Notes: a model not told the origin generated them from the sequence alone. DNA of 64,000 bases from Leptolyngbya sp. NIES-2104 (GCF_001485215.1 NZ_BBWW01000001.1:372001-436000); one strand, 5' to 3'. Counted from the first letter of the stretch, positions 45,936 to 55,384 are shown. A program made the numbers and translations.

Positions 45936-46475
45936 TTAATTCATTGCTGACGATTTTGCTGGAGGTGTCATTGCGTTGTTAGCGGGGTTGATCGTTGCAA
46001 GACCCAGCGGGTTGGTCGTGGGCACGTCGCTTTCATAAGCGATACCAAGCGTGGTCGTTTCAGTGGTGGTCGGATCAGTCACAACAAACACAGTTCCACC
46101 ATACGATCGGAGAGCAGCCACGCGGGAAGTTCCAGTCGTAAGAACTTGAGTCGCGCTGGTAGCAACATCATCACCCGATGCGTAATCGTAGTTCGGGGTT
46201 TGCTTGGGAACTGGATTTGCCATCTGCTCTAGACCTTTAGCAAATCGCGTCTTCTCAAGGTAGAACGATTGCTGAGTTCGGTTGAGTGTACCGACGTAGG
46301 TCTTTGCTTCAGACTGTTTACCCTTGTTCGCTTGGTTGAGGAACGAAGGAAGCGCAATTGCAGACAGGATACCGATAATGATGATCACCACGAGCAATTC
46401 GATCAGAGTGAAACCACCTTCTCTTTTTTTCGAGATCAAATGATTCAGGAATTTTGCCTTCAGTTCAGATTTCAT
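45936..46475 (-). CDS. pilA: Type IV pilin (PilA-like major pilin)
   Basis: A 179-residue prepilin. The leader KKREGG precedes the cleavage site G21/F22 and mature FTLIELLVVIIIIGIL, with the invariant Glu at position 5 of the mature chain. The N-terminal helix is followed by QANKGKQSEAKTYVGTLNRT and a Thr/Ser-rich, cysteine-free globular part (TTETTTLG, TSATQVLTTGTS) with many possible O-glycosylation sites. Pili of this type drive twitching motility and DNA uptake. The OGT gene just downstream and the methyltransferase upstream suggest post-translational modification of this pilin. Confidence 0.93.
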   Translation of the reverse strand: MKSELKAKFLNHLISKKREGGFTLIELLVVIIIIGILSAIALPSFLNQANKGKQSEAKTYVGTLNRTQQSFYLEKTRFAKGLEQMANPVPKQTPNYDYASGDDVATSATQVLTTGTSRVAALRSYGGTVFVVTDPTTTETTTLGIAYESDVPTTNPLGLATINPANNAMTPPAKSSAMN

Positions 46476-46662
46476 GAGAAACGTTTCTCCTTATAAGGTG
46501 CGGTTTGTTTGAACTTCTAACGCCTGAATCTAATCTGCCCAGCCCGATCAAGTTTCATATCACCTTGAATTAGAAATTCTAGAACTTCCAACTTTCATTT
46601 CGGTGCAATGTTCCCTACAGATAGATATGACTTCCAGCACTGAAGTTTTCTAATCCACAATC

Positions 46663-47988
46663 CTAGGCATTTCTTTCAATCATTACATAGCCGTTTTCTT
46701 CCAAAGGTAGCAACAAGCCTTTCACTCGTTCCAATGCCTCTGTTTCCGACGTTGGTTCTTGTGTCACCGGATTAAAGGGACGAAGCTTTTGCCACCATTG
46801 AACTAGAGCATTGATCGATCTTGGCATTTCCAAAAGTGGCAGCAGGCATCCTGCACCCTGGCTATCGATGATCAGTGATAAATCAGATAGTTGACAAACT
46901 CGGCTCAGTTCAAAGATTTTTGCCCCAGTCACACAATGATTTAGGGCTTCGCGAAACTCAGTCGTGACCACCTGTGGGTGCAGATGCGCGATCGCGGACT
47001 GCCAGGTTTCGTCACTCCATTGCGAGATCGGCTCATACTCCTGAGTTTTTTCTGGTAGACCGCACCAAACATCTAACAGTCGATGACGGGGATTCAATAG
47101 TTCACAGAGATAGAGTTGTTCAGCGATCGACTGATCCGATAAGCTCATCATCACTGAGAGTGGCATCTCATCAAGATTGTCAAACAGCGATAGTAAATCC
47201 CACTCTCGCCAATTTACCATCGAGATAAACTCCAATTCTGCCGCTTCGATTGCTTCAAACAGCTCCAGAATTGTCCATCCTTTATCACCCTCAAGCAGGT
47301 AATTTGCCAGAACAGTTTCATCGTCCGTTTCAAAGTTTGAGTTCCAGCCATACACCTTCATAAACGCATTGTTTTTGACACAACGCATGGTTTCTCGCAC
47401 TAATTTCACTTCAGCTTCAGGTTCAGTACCAAGCATGAATCCAAGCTGTTTGAAGAATTTCTGAGCGCTGTAATAGATTGATCGTTGCAATGAACTATGA
47501 AAATTGGTGCGAAGAACTCCATCTGGCTTCAGGGCTTCCCGCATTGCCTTCAATCCCGCGATCGGATCAGGCAGCAGATATAGCACTTCATCATTATTGA
47601 TGTAGTCAAATTGCATTCCCAAGCTGGGCAAATCTTCAAGAGCGATCGCATGAAATTCCACGTTCTCGATATTGTGATACTGCAATCGCTTCTGAGCTAA
47701 ATCGACTGATGCAGGAGAAAGATCGATTCCCACAACTTTTGCGCCTGGATTCGCGATCGCGAGTTCTAGGGATTTATAGCCTGTTCCACATCCAGCATCC
47801 AAAATCAGCTTTCCAGCCGGAGTGACCACTTTTTGATTGCGACGGTAGTAAGCTGTCACCAAACTGTGAATGTAGAGGCTTCTGAGATTTTTGGGAAACT
47901 GTTCGAGCGGGGTTCTGGGATAGGGCGCATTATCAAACTGCTGACGCATCTTTTCTAGAAAGTCAGACTTTAGCGGAGTCATGGTCAT
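46663..47988 (-). CDS. Class I SAM-dependent methyltransferase upstream of the pilin
   Basis: About 441 residues from the ATG at 47988, set by GGGAG eight bases upstream. Motif I KLILDAGCGTGYKSLELA (residues ~59-76) and VVGIDLSPASV identify a Rossmann methyltransferase. The C-terminal ~200 residues resemble no domain I know and may bind the acceptor. It precedes the pilin gene by 187 bases on the same strand. A role in modifying pilin, its glycan or a lipid is possible but unproven. Confidence 0.85.
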   Translation of the reverse strand: MTMTPLKSDFLEKMRQQFDNAPYPRTPLEQFPKNLRSLYIHSLVTAYYRRNQKVVTPAGKLILDAGCGTGYKSLELAIANPGAKVVGIDLSPASVDLAQKRLQYHNIENVEFHAIALEDLPSLGMQFDYINNDEVLYLLPDPIAGLKAMREALKPDGVLRTNFHSSLQRSIYYSAQKFFKQLGFMLGTEPEAEVKLVRETMRCVKNNAFMKVYGWNSNFETDDETVLANYLLEGDKGWTILELFEAIEAAELEFISMVNWREWDLLSLFDNLDEMPLSVMMSLSDQSIAEQLYLCELLNPRHRLLDVWCGLPEKTQEYEPISQWSDETWQSAIAHLHPQVVTTEFREALNHCVTGAKIFELSRVCQLSDLSLIIDSQGAGCLLPLLEMPRSINALVQWWQKLRPFNPVTQEPTSETEALERVKGLLLPLEENGYVMIERNA

Positions 47989-48159
47989 CGTCGTTTCTCC
48001 CAAATTGCCGAAAATTCCTTTCAATATGCCTGTGAGATTTCGATTGACCTCCGTAATGGTGCGGGTGGATTTGAAGCGTGAAGAAAGCGATCGCAATTTC
48101 TACGGAACTAGAACCTTTATACTGAAGTGAGAAAAATCGCGTTGCAGGAGGCTCGATCG

Positions 48160-48837
48160 ATGGTGACTCAGCCGCAAACCTCTAACGAGGTCGTTTACCC
48201 GGAGAGTGACGGCAAACCAATGGCAGACAATACGAAGCAATTTCGCTGGATCGTGGTGATTGAGCAGAATTTAGAATTGTTGTTTGCCGATGATCCGAAT
48301 GTGTTCGTCGCAGGAGATTTACTGTGGTATCCGGTTGAGGGAAATAATCGGCTCTGTACCGCTCCGGATGCGATGGTTGCGTTTGGTAGACCGAAAGGCG
48401 ATCGAGGTTCCTATCTGCAATGGCGAGAGGATAACATACCGCCCCAAGTTGTGTTTGAGATTCTGTCACCGGGTAACACAGCACGTGAAATGAGCCGTAA
48501 GCTGATGTTTTACAGCACTTATGGGGTTGAAGAATACTATCTTTATGATCCAGATCGAAATCGATTAGAAGGATGGTGTCGATCGGATGATCCGTGGTTG
48601 GAACAAATAGAATCGATCGAGGGGTGGATCAGTCCCAGATTAGGAATTCGATTTGAACTTGGTGAAGAATTGAACCTGTATCGACCTGATGGAGTCCCCT
48701 TTTTCTCGTTCGCTCAACTTAATCAAATGCTCGATCAAGAACGGCAAAGAGCAGAACAGGAAAAACAGAGAGCCGATGACATGGAAGCTTTGTTGAGACA
48801 ATATCGCGATCGCTTCGGAGAAATAGACCAAGAGTAA
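48160..48837 (+). CDS. Uma2-family protein with charged C-terminal helix
   Basis: A 225-residue Uma2 protein starting MVTQPQTSNEVVYPESDGK, with GCAGGAGG upstream of the ATG at 48160. It shows LCTAPDAMVAFG, QVVFEILSPGN and VEEYYLYDPDRNRLEG. The tail is a coiled-coil-like RQRAEQEKQRADDMEALLRQ, as in the intact form of the broken gene at 11.4 kb. Its role is unknown. It is divergent from the methyltransferase above. Confidence 0.87.
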   Translation: MVTQPQTSNEVVYPESDGKPMADNTKQFRWIVVIEQNLELLFADDPNVFVAGDLLWYPVEGNNRLCTAPDAMVAFGRPKGDRGSYLQWREDNIPPQVVFEILSPGNTAREMSRKLMFYSTYGVEEYYLYDPDRNRLEGWCRSDDPWLEQIESIEGWISPRLGIRFELGEELNLYRPDGVPFFSFAQLNQMLDQERQRAEQEKQRADDMEALLRQYRDRFGEIDQE

Positions 48838-48960
48838 GAACTTTTAGGATTGCAATCTAGAAATCCAACACCCTAGAAAATCACGTGTCATAATGGTGAG
48901 GCTGAAAATCCGTAGGGGAAAAGATAGCACTCCCAAACTTACCTAATTGAAGGAGAAAAA

Positions 48961-50160
48961 ATGGCACGAGTGATGGTCGTTGGAGCGGGTGGAGTGAGCC
49001 GCGTTGTAACTCACAAACTTGCTGCACTGGAAGAGTTTGATGAAATTCTACTCGCCAGCAGGACTTTAGAACGATGTACCCAGATCGCAGAGAGTATATC
49101 TACTAAGTCCATTCAGACCGCACAGTTGGATGCGGATAACGTGCCCGAAACCGTAAAGCTGATCAAAGCGTTTCGACCCGATATTCTGGTCAATGTGGCT
49201 CTGCCTTATCAAGATCTGTCGCTGATGGATGCGTGTCTCGAAGCGGGAGTGAACTACCTCGATACGGCGAATTACGAGCCTCCCGACAATCCGAAATTCG
49301 AGTATCGCTGGCAGTGGGCATATCAGGAACGCTTTTTCGAGGCAGGGTTAACGGCAATTCTTGGCTGTGGTTTCGATCCCGGTGTGACCGGAATTTTTAC
49401 CGCTTACGCACTCAAACATCATTTTGATGAAATTCACGAACTCGATATCGTGGACTGTAACGCAGGAACTCACGGAAGAGCGTTCGCAACGAATTTCAAC
49501 CCAGAAATCAATATTCGCGAGATTACGCAGCCCGGACGCTACTACGAAAAGGGTGAATGGGTGACGGTTCCGCCGCTCTCGATTCATCAGCCAGTAGCTT
49601 ATCCCGAAATTGGCGATCGCGAATCGTATCTGCTCTATCACGAAGAACTCGAATCGCTGGTAAAACACATTCCAACGCTGAAACGAGCTAGATTCTGGAT
49701 GACGTTTTCGGAGAACTATTTAATGTATCTCCGGGTGTTGGAAACGTTGGGACTGACGCGGATTGATCCGATCGATTACGAAGGAACTCCAGTCGTGCCG
49801 CTGAAACTTCTGAAGAAATTGCTGCCTGATCCGTCTTCGTTGGCGGCGACTTATACGGGACAAACCTCGATCGGGTGTCATCTGCGCGGGATCAAGAATG
49901 GTCAACCGCAGCAGTATTACATCTACAACAACTGTGATCACGCCAAATCCTATCAAGAAGTGGGAGCACAAGCGATTTCCTACACTACGGGTGTGCCCGC
50001 TGCTCTGGGTGCATTGATGGTGGCGAATGGAACTTGGCAGAAACCAGGAGTCTTTAACGTCGAGCAGCTTGATCCTGATCCGTTCTTGGAACGGTTGGGG
50101 GCAATGGGTCTGCCTTGGCATGAAGTGATTGGTCAAGCTTCCCCGTTTGTGGAGGAGTAG
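48961..50160 (+). CDS. Carboxynorspermidine/carboxyspermidine dehydrogenase (saccharopine dehydrogenase fold)
   Basis: A 399-residue NADPH-dependent enzyme with the Rossmann start RVMVVGAGGVSRVVTHKLA and the substrate region LGCGFDPGVTGIFTAYAL. AAGGAG lies nine bases upstream. Saccharopine-dehydrogenase-like proteins next to nspC condense aspartate beta-semialdehyde with a diamine (diaminopropane or putrescine) to carboxynorspermidine or carboxyspermidine. The partner decarboxylase starts three bases after the stop, which fixes the assignment. Confidence 0.92.
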   Translation: MARVMVVGAGGVSRVVTHKLAALEEFDEILLASRTLERCTQIAESISTKSIQTAQLDADNVPETVKLIKAFRPDILVNVALPYQDLSLMDACLEAGVNYLDTANYEPPDNPKFEYRWQWAYQERFFEAGLTAILGCGFDPGVTGIFTAYALKHHFDEIHELDIVDCNAGTHGRAFATNFNPEINIREITQPGRYYEKGEWVTVPPLSIHQPVAYPEIGDRESYLLYHEELESLVKHIPTLKRARFWMTFSENYLMYLRVLETLGLTRIDPIDYEGTPVVPLKLLKKLLPDPSSLAATYTGQTSIGCHLRGIKNGQPQQYYIYNNCDHAKSYQEVGAQAISYTTGVPAALGALMVANGTWQKPGVFNVEQLDPDPFLERLGAMGLPWHEVIGQASPFVEE

Positions 50161-50163
50161 GAC

Positions 50164-51282
50164 ATGATCAACGATGCAGTTTTGGAGGCGATTCCGTCTC
50201 CCTGCTTTGTGCTGGATGAAGAGCGACTTGAGCGGAATTTGCAGATCTTCGATCGAGTTCAACGCGAAGCCCCCGTTAAAGTTCTCTTAGCATTGAAAGC
50301 GTATGCCTTGTTTCATTCGTTTCCAATGATCAATCGGATGTTATCCGGGGCATCGGCAAGTTCGCTCTGGGAGGCTCGGTTAGCAGCCGAAGAATTCGGA
50401 GGTGCATTGCACGTCTATTCGCCTGCATATCGGGAGCAGGATTTACCGGAATTGTTCGATCGAGCAACTCATGTGACTTTTAATTCTCTAAGTCAGTGGG
50501 AGCGCTCACCAAAAGGATCGGCATCGATCGGGCTTCGGATTAATCCGCTCTATTCCCCGGTTAAAACCGCTCTCTATAATCCTTGCCAGCCTGGATCACG
50601 TTTAGGTGTTTTGCCTGAACAATTAGGCGATCGCTTACCGGATGGCATCAGTGGCTTCTTGTCTCACAATCTGTGTGAAAGCGATTCTTTTGCATTAGAG
50701 AAAACGCTTCAGCAGATTGAACAACATTATGGTCACTTGTTGCCTCAGATTCAGTGGTTGAATCTGGGGGGTGGGCATTTGATGACGCACGAAAACTATG
50801 ATGTCGATCATGCGATCGCAGTTCTGAATGCGTTTCACGATCGCTATCCTCATTTGCAGTTGTATCTAGAACCCGGTTCCGCGATCGTTTGGCAAACAGG
50901 CGATTTGATCGGTTCGGTTCTCGATCTGATTCCGACTGCTGATTTTACTCATGTGATGTTGGATGTGTCTTTCACTGCACACATGCCCGATTGTTTGGAG
51001 ATGCCTTATCAGCCGGAAATTGTGGGAGCATCGCAAAACGGAGAATATCGCTTAGGGGGATCAAGCTGTTTAGCTGGAGATTTCCTCGGTGATTACGGGT
51101 TTGAGAAACCGTTAGCCATCGGCGATCGCATCATTTTCAAAGACATGATGCACTATACGATGGTCAAATCCACGATGTTTAACGGGGTCGCGCATCCGGC
51201 GATCGGGTGTGTCCGCAAAGATGGATCGTTTGAATTGTGGCGCGAATTTGGCTACGAGGATTATCGATCGCGAGTCGGTTAA
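50164..51282 (+). CDS. nspC: Carboxynorspermidine decarboxylase
   Basis: A 372-residue PLP-dependent decarboxylase of the alanine-racemase fold (type III). The PLP lysine is Lys45 in VLLALKAYALF. SGFLSHNLCESDSF, LNLGGGHLM and YLEPGSAIVWQTGDL follow, and the active-site SSCLAGDFLGDYGF is intact. It removes CO2 from carboxynorspermidine or carboxyspermidine, giving norspermidine or spermidine. It is co-transcribed with the dehydrogenase. This route makes polyamines without decarboxylated SAM. Confidence 0.94.
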   Translation: MINDAVLEAIPSPCFVLDEERLERNLQIFDRVQREAPVKVLLALKAYALFHSFPMINRMLSGASASSLWEARLAAEEFGGALHVYSPAYREQDLPELFDRATHVTFNSLSQWERSPKGSASIGLRINPLYSPVKTALYNPCQPGSRLGVLPEQLGDRLPDGISGFLSHNLCESDSFALEKTLQQIEQHYGHLLPQIQWLNLGGGHLMTHENYDVDHAIAVLNAFHDRYPHLQLYLEPGSAIVWQTGDLIGSVLDLIPTADFTHVMLDVSFTAHMPDCLEMPYQPEIVGASQNGEYRLGGSSCLAGDFLGDYGFEKPLAIGDRIIFKDMMHYTMVKSTMFNGVAHPAIGCVRKDGSFELWREFGYEDYRSRVG

Positions 51283-51296
51283 GGAAAGTTAGAGAG

Positions 51297-51351
51297 AATC
51301 CACGATCGTAAAAATCCTGATTTACTATTTGGATTAATGCGATCGTGGATT
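51297..51351 (+). promoter_or_regulatory. 12-bp perfect inverted repeat in the leader of the next gene
   Basis: AATCCACGATCG (51297-51308) and CGATCGTGGATT (51340-51351) pair exactly, and AATCC and GGATT nest inside. The right arm ends six bases before the ATG at 51358. The hairpin lacks a T-run but would shield the start region of that gene. It may equally be a transcript end for nspC. Confidence 0.5.
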
Positions 51352-51357
51352 TGATCT

Positions 51358-51930
51358 ATGGGCAAAAAGAAAGGAAAACCAGAGTGGATCAAAGAAACTC
51401 TGGAAATCGATGATAATCATGGCTGGCAGTCGAAACCGGGCTACAAGATTTTCGTAGCGGGACGGGGTGCGGTTCGATTCGATGTGCCGCAAGACTGGCA
51501 TTTTGAACCGAACGAAAAATCTTTTAGCTTCCATGATGCAACGCCGCCAAACGATGATTGTCGGTTAGAAGTTTCTTACAATCACTTGCCGAAACAAGAT
51601 TGGAGCTTGTTTCCGTTGGAACATACGGTGAAAAAGGTTGCGACTGCCGATCGACGTGATGTGATCGAGGTCGGGGAAGTGGTCAAAGTGAAACGCCAAA
51701 CGGCTCGAATCGCTTGGATTCAAATTAAATTCATCGATTCTAATGAAAATCGTGAAGCGTATTCTCGGATCTGTGTCGGGCTTGGGTCGAGTATTCAGTG
51801 TTTGATTACGTTTGATTATTGGGCGGATCAAGCGGAGAAGTTGACTCCGGTTTGGGATGAAGTGATTAATTCGCTGGTGTTGGGCTTGTATATTCGCGAT
51901 CCGAGGACTGGGTTTGCGATACCGGATTAG
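51358..51930 (+). CDS. Unassigned 190-aa protein with a PsbP/Mog1-like look
   Basis: A soluble protein without signal peptide or known motifs. The pattern VRFDVPQDWHFEP, CRLEVSYNHLP, then RICVGLGSSIQCLITFDYWADQA and WDEVINSLVLG, with alternating beta strands and a last helix, resembles PsbP/Mog1-type (DUF1795) folds. The similarity is only suggestive. Its start lies within reach of a strong leader hairpin. No operon partner is obvious. Confidence 0.6.
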   Translation: MGKKKGKPEWIKETLEIDDNHGWQSKPGYKIFVAGRGAVRFDVPQDWHFEPNEKSFSFHDATPPNDDCRLEVSYNHLPKQDWSLFPLEHTVKKVATADRRDVIEVGEVVKVKRQTARIAWIQIKFIDSNENREAYSRICVGLGSSIQCLITFDYWADQAEKLTPVWDEVINSLVLGLYIRDPRTGFAIPD

Positions 51931-51957
51931 TGTGTAGTTTGGGGTTCTGACTGCGTT

Positions 51958-52090
51958 GTCAGTCCGCGCCGGAATAGAATTCGGCGCGGATGAGTGCGAT
52001 CGACGAGGGATGTGTGATTATCTTTCTTTTTCCAATTCACCACCAGTATCATTCTATTCCGGGGCGGAATTGAACGAAGCGAACAAAACA
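51958..52090. repeat. Palindromic elements, copies 5 and 6
   Basis: At 51963-51990 TCCGCGCCG and CGGCGCGGA flank a GAATAGAATTC-type centre. At about 52050-52090 a half copy, ATTCTATTCCGGGGCGG, is followed by GAACGAAGCGAAC, the tail shared with the other copies. The 51931-52166 gap holds no gene I can support. Confidence 0.6.
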
Positions 52091-52166
52091 CACTAATTCA
52101 AAATTCCGCGACCCATTCAAGATTCCTGAACTTGATAGGATATTCAAGCAGCTTACAGTTCAGTTC

Positions 52167-53270
52167 ATGCCTCAAACGATCGTTGTAAAAATCGGGACTT
52201 CTAGCCTGACTCAACCCGATTCAAGACAATTAGCACTTTCGACGATCGCTTCTCTAGTCGAAGTTCTCAGTCAGCTCCGCCAACAGGGAAATCGCGTTGT
52301 TCTCGTTTCATCTGGCGCGGTCGGGGTTGGATGTGCACGATTGGGATTAGTCGAACGTCCGAAATCGATGGCGCTCAAACAAGCGATCGCGGCGGTCGGT
52401 CAAGGTCGTTTGATGCGGATTTATGATGATTTTTTCACCGCACTCCAACAACCGATCGCACAAGTCCTTCTCACTCGTGGCGATCTGATTCAACGCAGCC
52501 GCTACATTAATGTTCTTCGCACGTTTCAAGAACTCTTAAACTTGGGTGTTGTTCCGATCGTGAATGAGAACGATACGGTTTCGGTCGATGAATTGAAGTT
52601 TGGCGATAATGATACGCTCTCGGCACTGGTTGCGAGTGTGGTCGATGCGGATTGGTTATTTTTGATGACGGATGTAGATCGCTTATATTCTGCTGATCCC
52701 CGCAACAATCCGAACGCGCAACCGATCACGATCGTCAAACACATTGATGAATTGTCAGACGTTCAAACCGGAAGCTCTGGGACACAGTGGGGCACTGGGG
52801 GAATGGTGACGAAGATTCAAGCGGCTCGAATTGCGACGGGTGCGGGTGTGAGAACTGTAATTACTCAAGGTCGATCGCCGCGTAATCTTTTAAAAATTCT
52901 GTCAGGTGAATTGATTGGAACGCAGTTTGAACCGCAGCCGCGCCCGTTTAATGCTCGACAGCGGTGGATTGCTCATGGATTGGTTCCGGTCGGGCAGTTG
53001 TATCTCGATGAGGGTGCAGTGAAAGCGATTCGACATTCAGGTCGATCGCTATTAGCCGCAGGCATTATTCAAGTCAAAGGCGAATTTGATAGTCAGAACG
53101 CGGTGAAAATCTGCGATCGCTCTGGTGAAGAAGTTGCGCGAGGCATCGTCAACTACAACAGCGACGAACTAGAAAAAATTCGCGGTCGTCAATCCGATGA
53201 AATTCCCGAAATTCTTGGATACGCGGGTGAAGAAACCGTCGTGCATCGCGATAATTTGGTTCTTTCCTGA
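52167..53270 (+). CDS. proB: Glutamate 5-kinase with PUA domain
   Basis: A 367-residue enzyme that phosphorylates glutamate in the first step of proline synthesis. The amino-acid-kinase domain (residues 1-260) shows [44 protein letters not shown] and [12 protein letters not shown]. The C-terminal PUA domain spans ~280-365 with RSLLAAGI. The ATG at 52167 is the first in frame. proA is not in the window. Confidence 0.95.
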   Translation: MPQTIVVKIGTSSLTQPDSRQLALSTIASLVEVLSQLRQQGNRVVLVSSGAVGVGCARLGLVERPKSMALKQAIAAVGQGRLMRIYDDFFTALQQPIAQVLLTRGDLIQRSRYINVLRTFQELLNLGVVPIVNENDTVSVDELKFGDNDTLSALVASVVDADWLFLMTDVDRLYSADPRNNPNAQPITIVKHIDELSDVQTGSSGTQWGTGGMVTKIQAARIATGAGVRTVITQGRSPRNLLKILSGELIGTQFEPQPRPFNARQRWIAHGLVPVGQLYLDEGAVKAIRHSGRSLLAAGIIQVKGEFDSQNAVKICDRSGEEVARGIVNYNSDELEKIRGRQSDEIPEILGYAGEETVVHRDNLVLS

Positions 53271-53308
53271 TACAATTCAATCCCGAATCATCCCCGCCGA
53301 GAAAGCTT

Positions 53309-54079
53309 GTGACTCACGTTCCTTACTCTGATTCTTTGCAGCCCTTTCCCGTGTTGGGACTGCCGATGCACCTCGTGAATGATTACGATCGCTGGCTGAG
53401 TCACCGCATCGAACAGCGGCTGGGTTGTCATGTGATTACGCTGAATGCGGAAATGACGATGCAGGCGGAACAAAATCCAGCGTTAGCAAATATCATTCAT
53501 CAAGCAGAATTAGTGATTCCGGATGGTTCGGGAATTGTTTTGTATATGCGGCTTCATGGGAAGCGGGTAAAGCGGACTCCGGGGATCGAACTCGCGCAAG
53601 GTTTGTTAGAGCGATCGACACAATTCGGTGAACCTTGGTCGATCTTTTTCTTCGGAGGTGCGCCCGGAGTTGCGGAAACAGCGGCGCAAAAATGGCGGCA
53701 AAGCATTCCAGGAATCTCGATCGTCGGTGTTCAAAATGGCTATCTCAAGCCTGAAGATGAACCTGAATTTCTTCAACATTTGAAAACACTACAACCCCGA
53801 CTAATCTATGTGGGTCTGGGTGTGCCGCGACAAGAATTATGGATTTCTAAAAATCGGCACGTCTGCCCGAATGCGGTTTGGATCGGTGTCGGTGGCAGCT
53901 TTGATGTGTGGGCGGGAACAAAGGAACGCGCCCCAAAATGGTTCTGTGATAATCACCTCGAATGGTTGTATCGACTGTATCAAGAACCTTGGCGATGGAA
54001 ACGAATGACTGCACTACCGAAATTTGCGATGAAAGCGATCGTGTATCGTCTCACTAAACGCAATCCGGTCAGCCGCTAA
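53309..54079 (+). CDS. WecG/TagA/CpsF-family glycosyltransferase
   Basis: A 256-residue GT26 enzyme with VITLNAEMTMQAEQNP, ADLVIPDGSGIV-like (here ELVIPDGSGIVLYMRLHG), FFFGGAPGVAETAA and the signature GLGVPRQELWI, plus WIGVGGSFDVWAG. It adds N-acetylmannosaminuronic acid or a similar sugar to an undecaprenyl-linked intermediate of an envelope glycan; the donor is not certain. It starts with GTG at 53309. It lies 39 bases past proB. Confidence 0.92.
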   Translation: MTHVPYSDSLQPFPVLGLPMHLVNDYDRWLSHRIEQRLGCHVITLNAEMTMQAEQNPALANIIHQAELVIPDGSGIVLYMRLHGKRVKRTPGIELAQGLLERSTQFGEPWSIFFFGGAPGVAETAAQKWRQSIPGISIVGVQNGYLKPEDEPEFLQHLKTLQPRLIYVGLGVPRQELWISKNRHVCPNAVWIGVGGSFDVWAGTKERAPKWFCDNHLEWLYRLYQEPWRWKRMTALPKFAMKAIVYRLTKRNPVSR

Positions 54080-54110
54080 GGAATGGGAATTAATTGACTT
54101 ACAATTCTCT

Positions 54111-54209
54111 GGGTTTACCCTCACCCTAGCCCTCTCCCTAGGGGAGAGGGAACAAGAATTCTAGCTCCCTTCTCCCCCAGGGAGAAGGGTTGGGGATGAG
54201 GGCAAACCC
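54111..54209. repeat. CCCTCACCC..GGGATGAGGG palindromic element, copy 2
   Basis: Outer arms GGGTTT and AAACCC enclose CCCTCACCC and GGATGAGGG. Inside, two hairpins (CCCTCTCCCTA..GGGGAGAGGG and CCCTTCTCCCC..GGGAGAAGGG) flank AAGAATTCTAGC. The plan equals the element at 36.7 kb. It sits between two convergent genes. Confidence 0.75.
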
Positions 54210-54252
54210 GTTCAATCTTGCACATTATTTAATTCACAATCCTAAACAATTA

Positions 54253-54285
54253 AAAACACCCCAGTCGTATCGATCGGAGTGTTTT
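54253..54285. terminator. Bidirectional terminator between the GT26 and ctaB genes
   Basis: AAAACACCCC and GGAGTGTTTT pair over ten bases (one mismatch) around a 13-base loop. The A/T ends give a T-run on both strands, so it can end both the plus-strand GT26 transcript and the minus-strand ctaAB transcript. Confidence 0.65.
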
Positions 54286-54375
54286 ATTTGTAGTCGCAGC
54301 CATGCGACTAACTAAGTTCCCATTGCCAGAAGAGTAATTTAGCTCTATTACCTGTAAATCAGTCTAAAGATAGAC

Positions 54376-55347
54376 CTAGAACACCATTCCGATGATTGTT
54401 TGAGCGTGTTCAATGAGCGTACTGACAAGCTGACGAGTTGCAGGTAAAGAATCGATTCCCATTCCAGCGCAAAGCAGCATCATGTAAAGAATCGAGTATT
54501 TGAACGTCGATCGAGCTTCCATTAAATCCGACGGAGCCTGCATCAATTTCCAAGCTTTCTGGACAAAAATGCCGCCCAACAGAAGCGCGATCGCAGCATA
54601 CACCGCACCCATCACATGCAGCGGATAAACCAACAACAGCGACACCGGAATCAATGACAGCGTGTAGTAAAAGATCTGCTTACTCGTCGGCTCATTGCCA
54701 TTCACAACAGGCAACATCGGCACCCCGACTTTGGCGTAATCTTCACGAATCATGATCGCCAACGCCCAGAAATGCGGGGGAGTCCAGAGAAATACGATCG
54801 CAAATAACACCCAAGCCGCCCAACTCAAGTCGCCTGTCACCGCAGCCCAACCCACCAGAGGCGGAATCGCACCCGCAGCACCGCCAATCACAATATTTAG
54901 AGTGCTATGCCGCTTCAGCCAGTGAGTATAGACCACCACATAAAAGAAGATGCCGGACATCGCCAAACAAGCACTGAGCAGATTCGCAAAATACACGAGC
55001 AAACCAAACGATGTCACCGCTAACGTAATCGCAAAGATTAACGCATCGCGGGGACTCACTCGACCCGATGGAAGTGGACGGCTGCGAGTCCGTTCCATCA
55101 CGTAATCAATATCTCGATCGTACAAACAATTAATAGTGTTTGCTGATCCTGCGGCAAAGGCACCACTGATCAGCGTCACGATTAGCAAGACGGGATCAAC
55201 TTGTCCTTGAGCCGCAATCCACATTCCTCCCGCTGTAGTGATTAGGAGCAATAGAATGATACGCGGCTTGGTCAGTTGCCAATAGCTTTTAATGACTTGT
55301 AGGAAATCTTGATTGTGGCGAATTACGCCCGTTACTGAATTTTGCAT
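54376..55347 (-). CDS. ctaB: Heme O synthase (protoheme IX farnesyltransferase)
   Basis: A 323-residue UbiA-family membrane enzyme with several helices. It farnesylates protoheme to heme O. The prenyl-diphosphate motif [23 protein letters not shown] (shown here as NCLYDRDID and ERTRSRPL) and the second acidic motif in [14 protein letters not shown] are intact. It follows ctaA by 37 bases on the minus strand, so the pair makes heme A for the oxidase encoded divergently. Confidence 0.96.
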   Translation of the reverse strand: MQNSVTGVIRHNQDFLQVIKSYWQLTKPRIILLLLITTAGGMWIAAQGQVDPVLLIVTLISGAFAAGSANTINCLYDRDIDYVMERTRSRPLPSGRVSPRDALIFAITLAVTSFGLLVYFANLLSACLAMSGIFFYVVVYTHWLKRHSTLNIVIGGAAGAIPPLVGWAAVTGDLSWAAWVLFAIVFLWTPPHFWALAIMIREDYAKVGVPMLPVVNGNEPTSKQIFYYTLSLIPVSLLLVYPLHVMGAVYAAIALLLGGIFVQKAWKLMQAPSDLMEARSTFKYSILYMMLLCAGMGIDSLPATRQLVSTLIEHAQTIIGMVF

Positions 55348-55384
55348 TTTTATCTTCGGTCAAACGAGAGTAGCTAAAAAAGAT

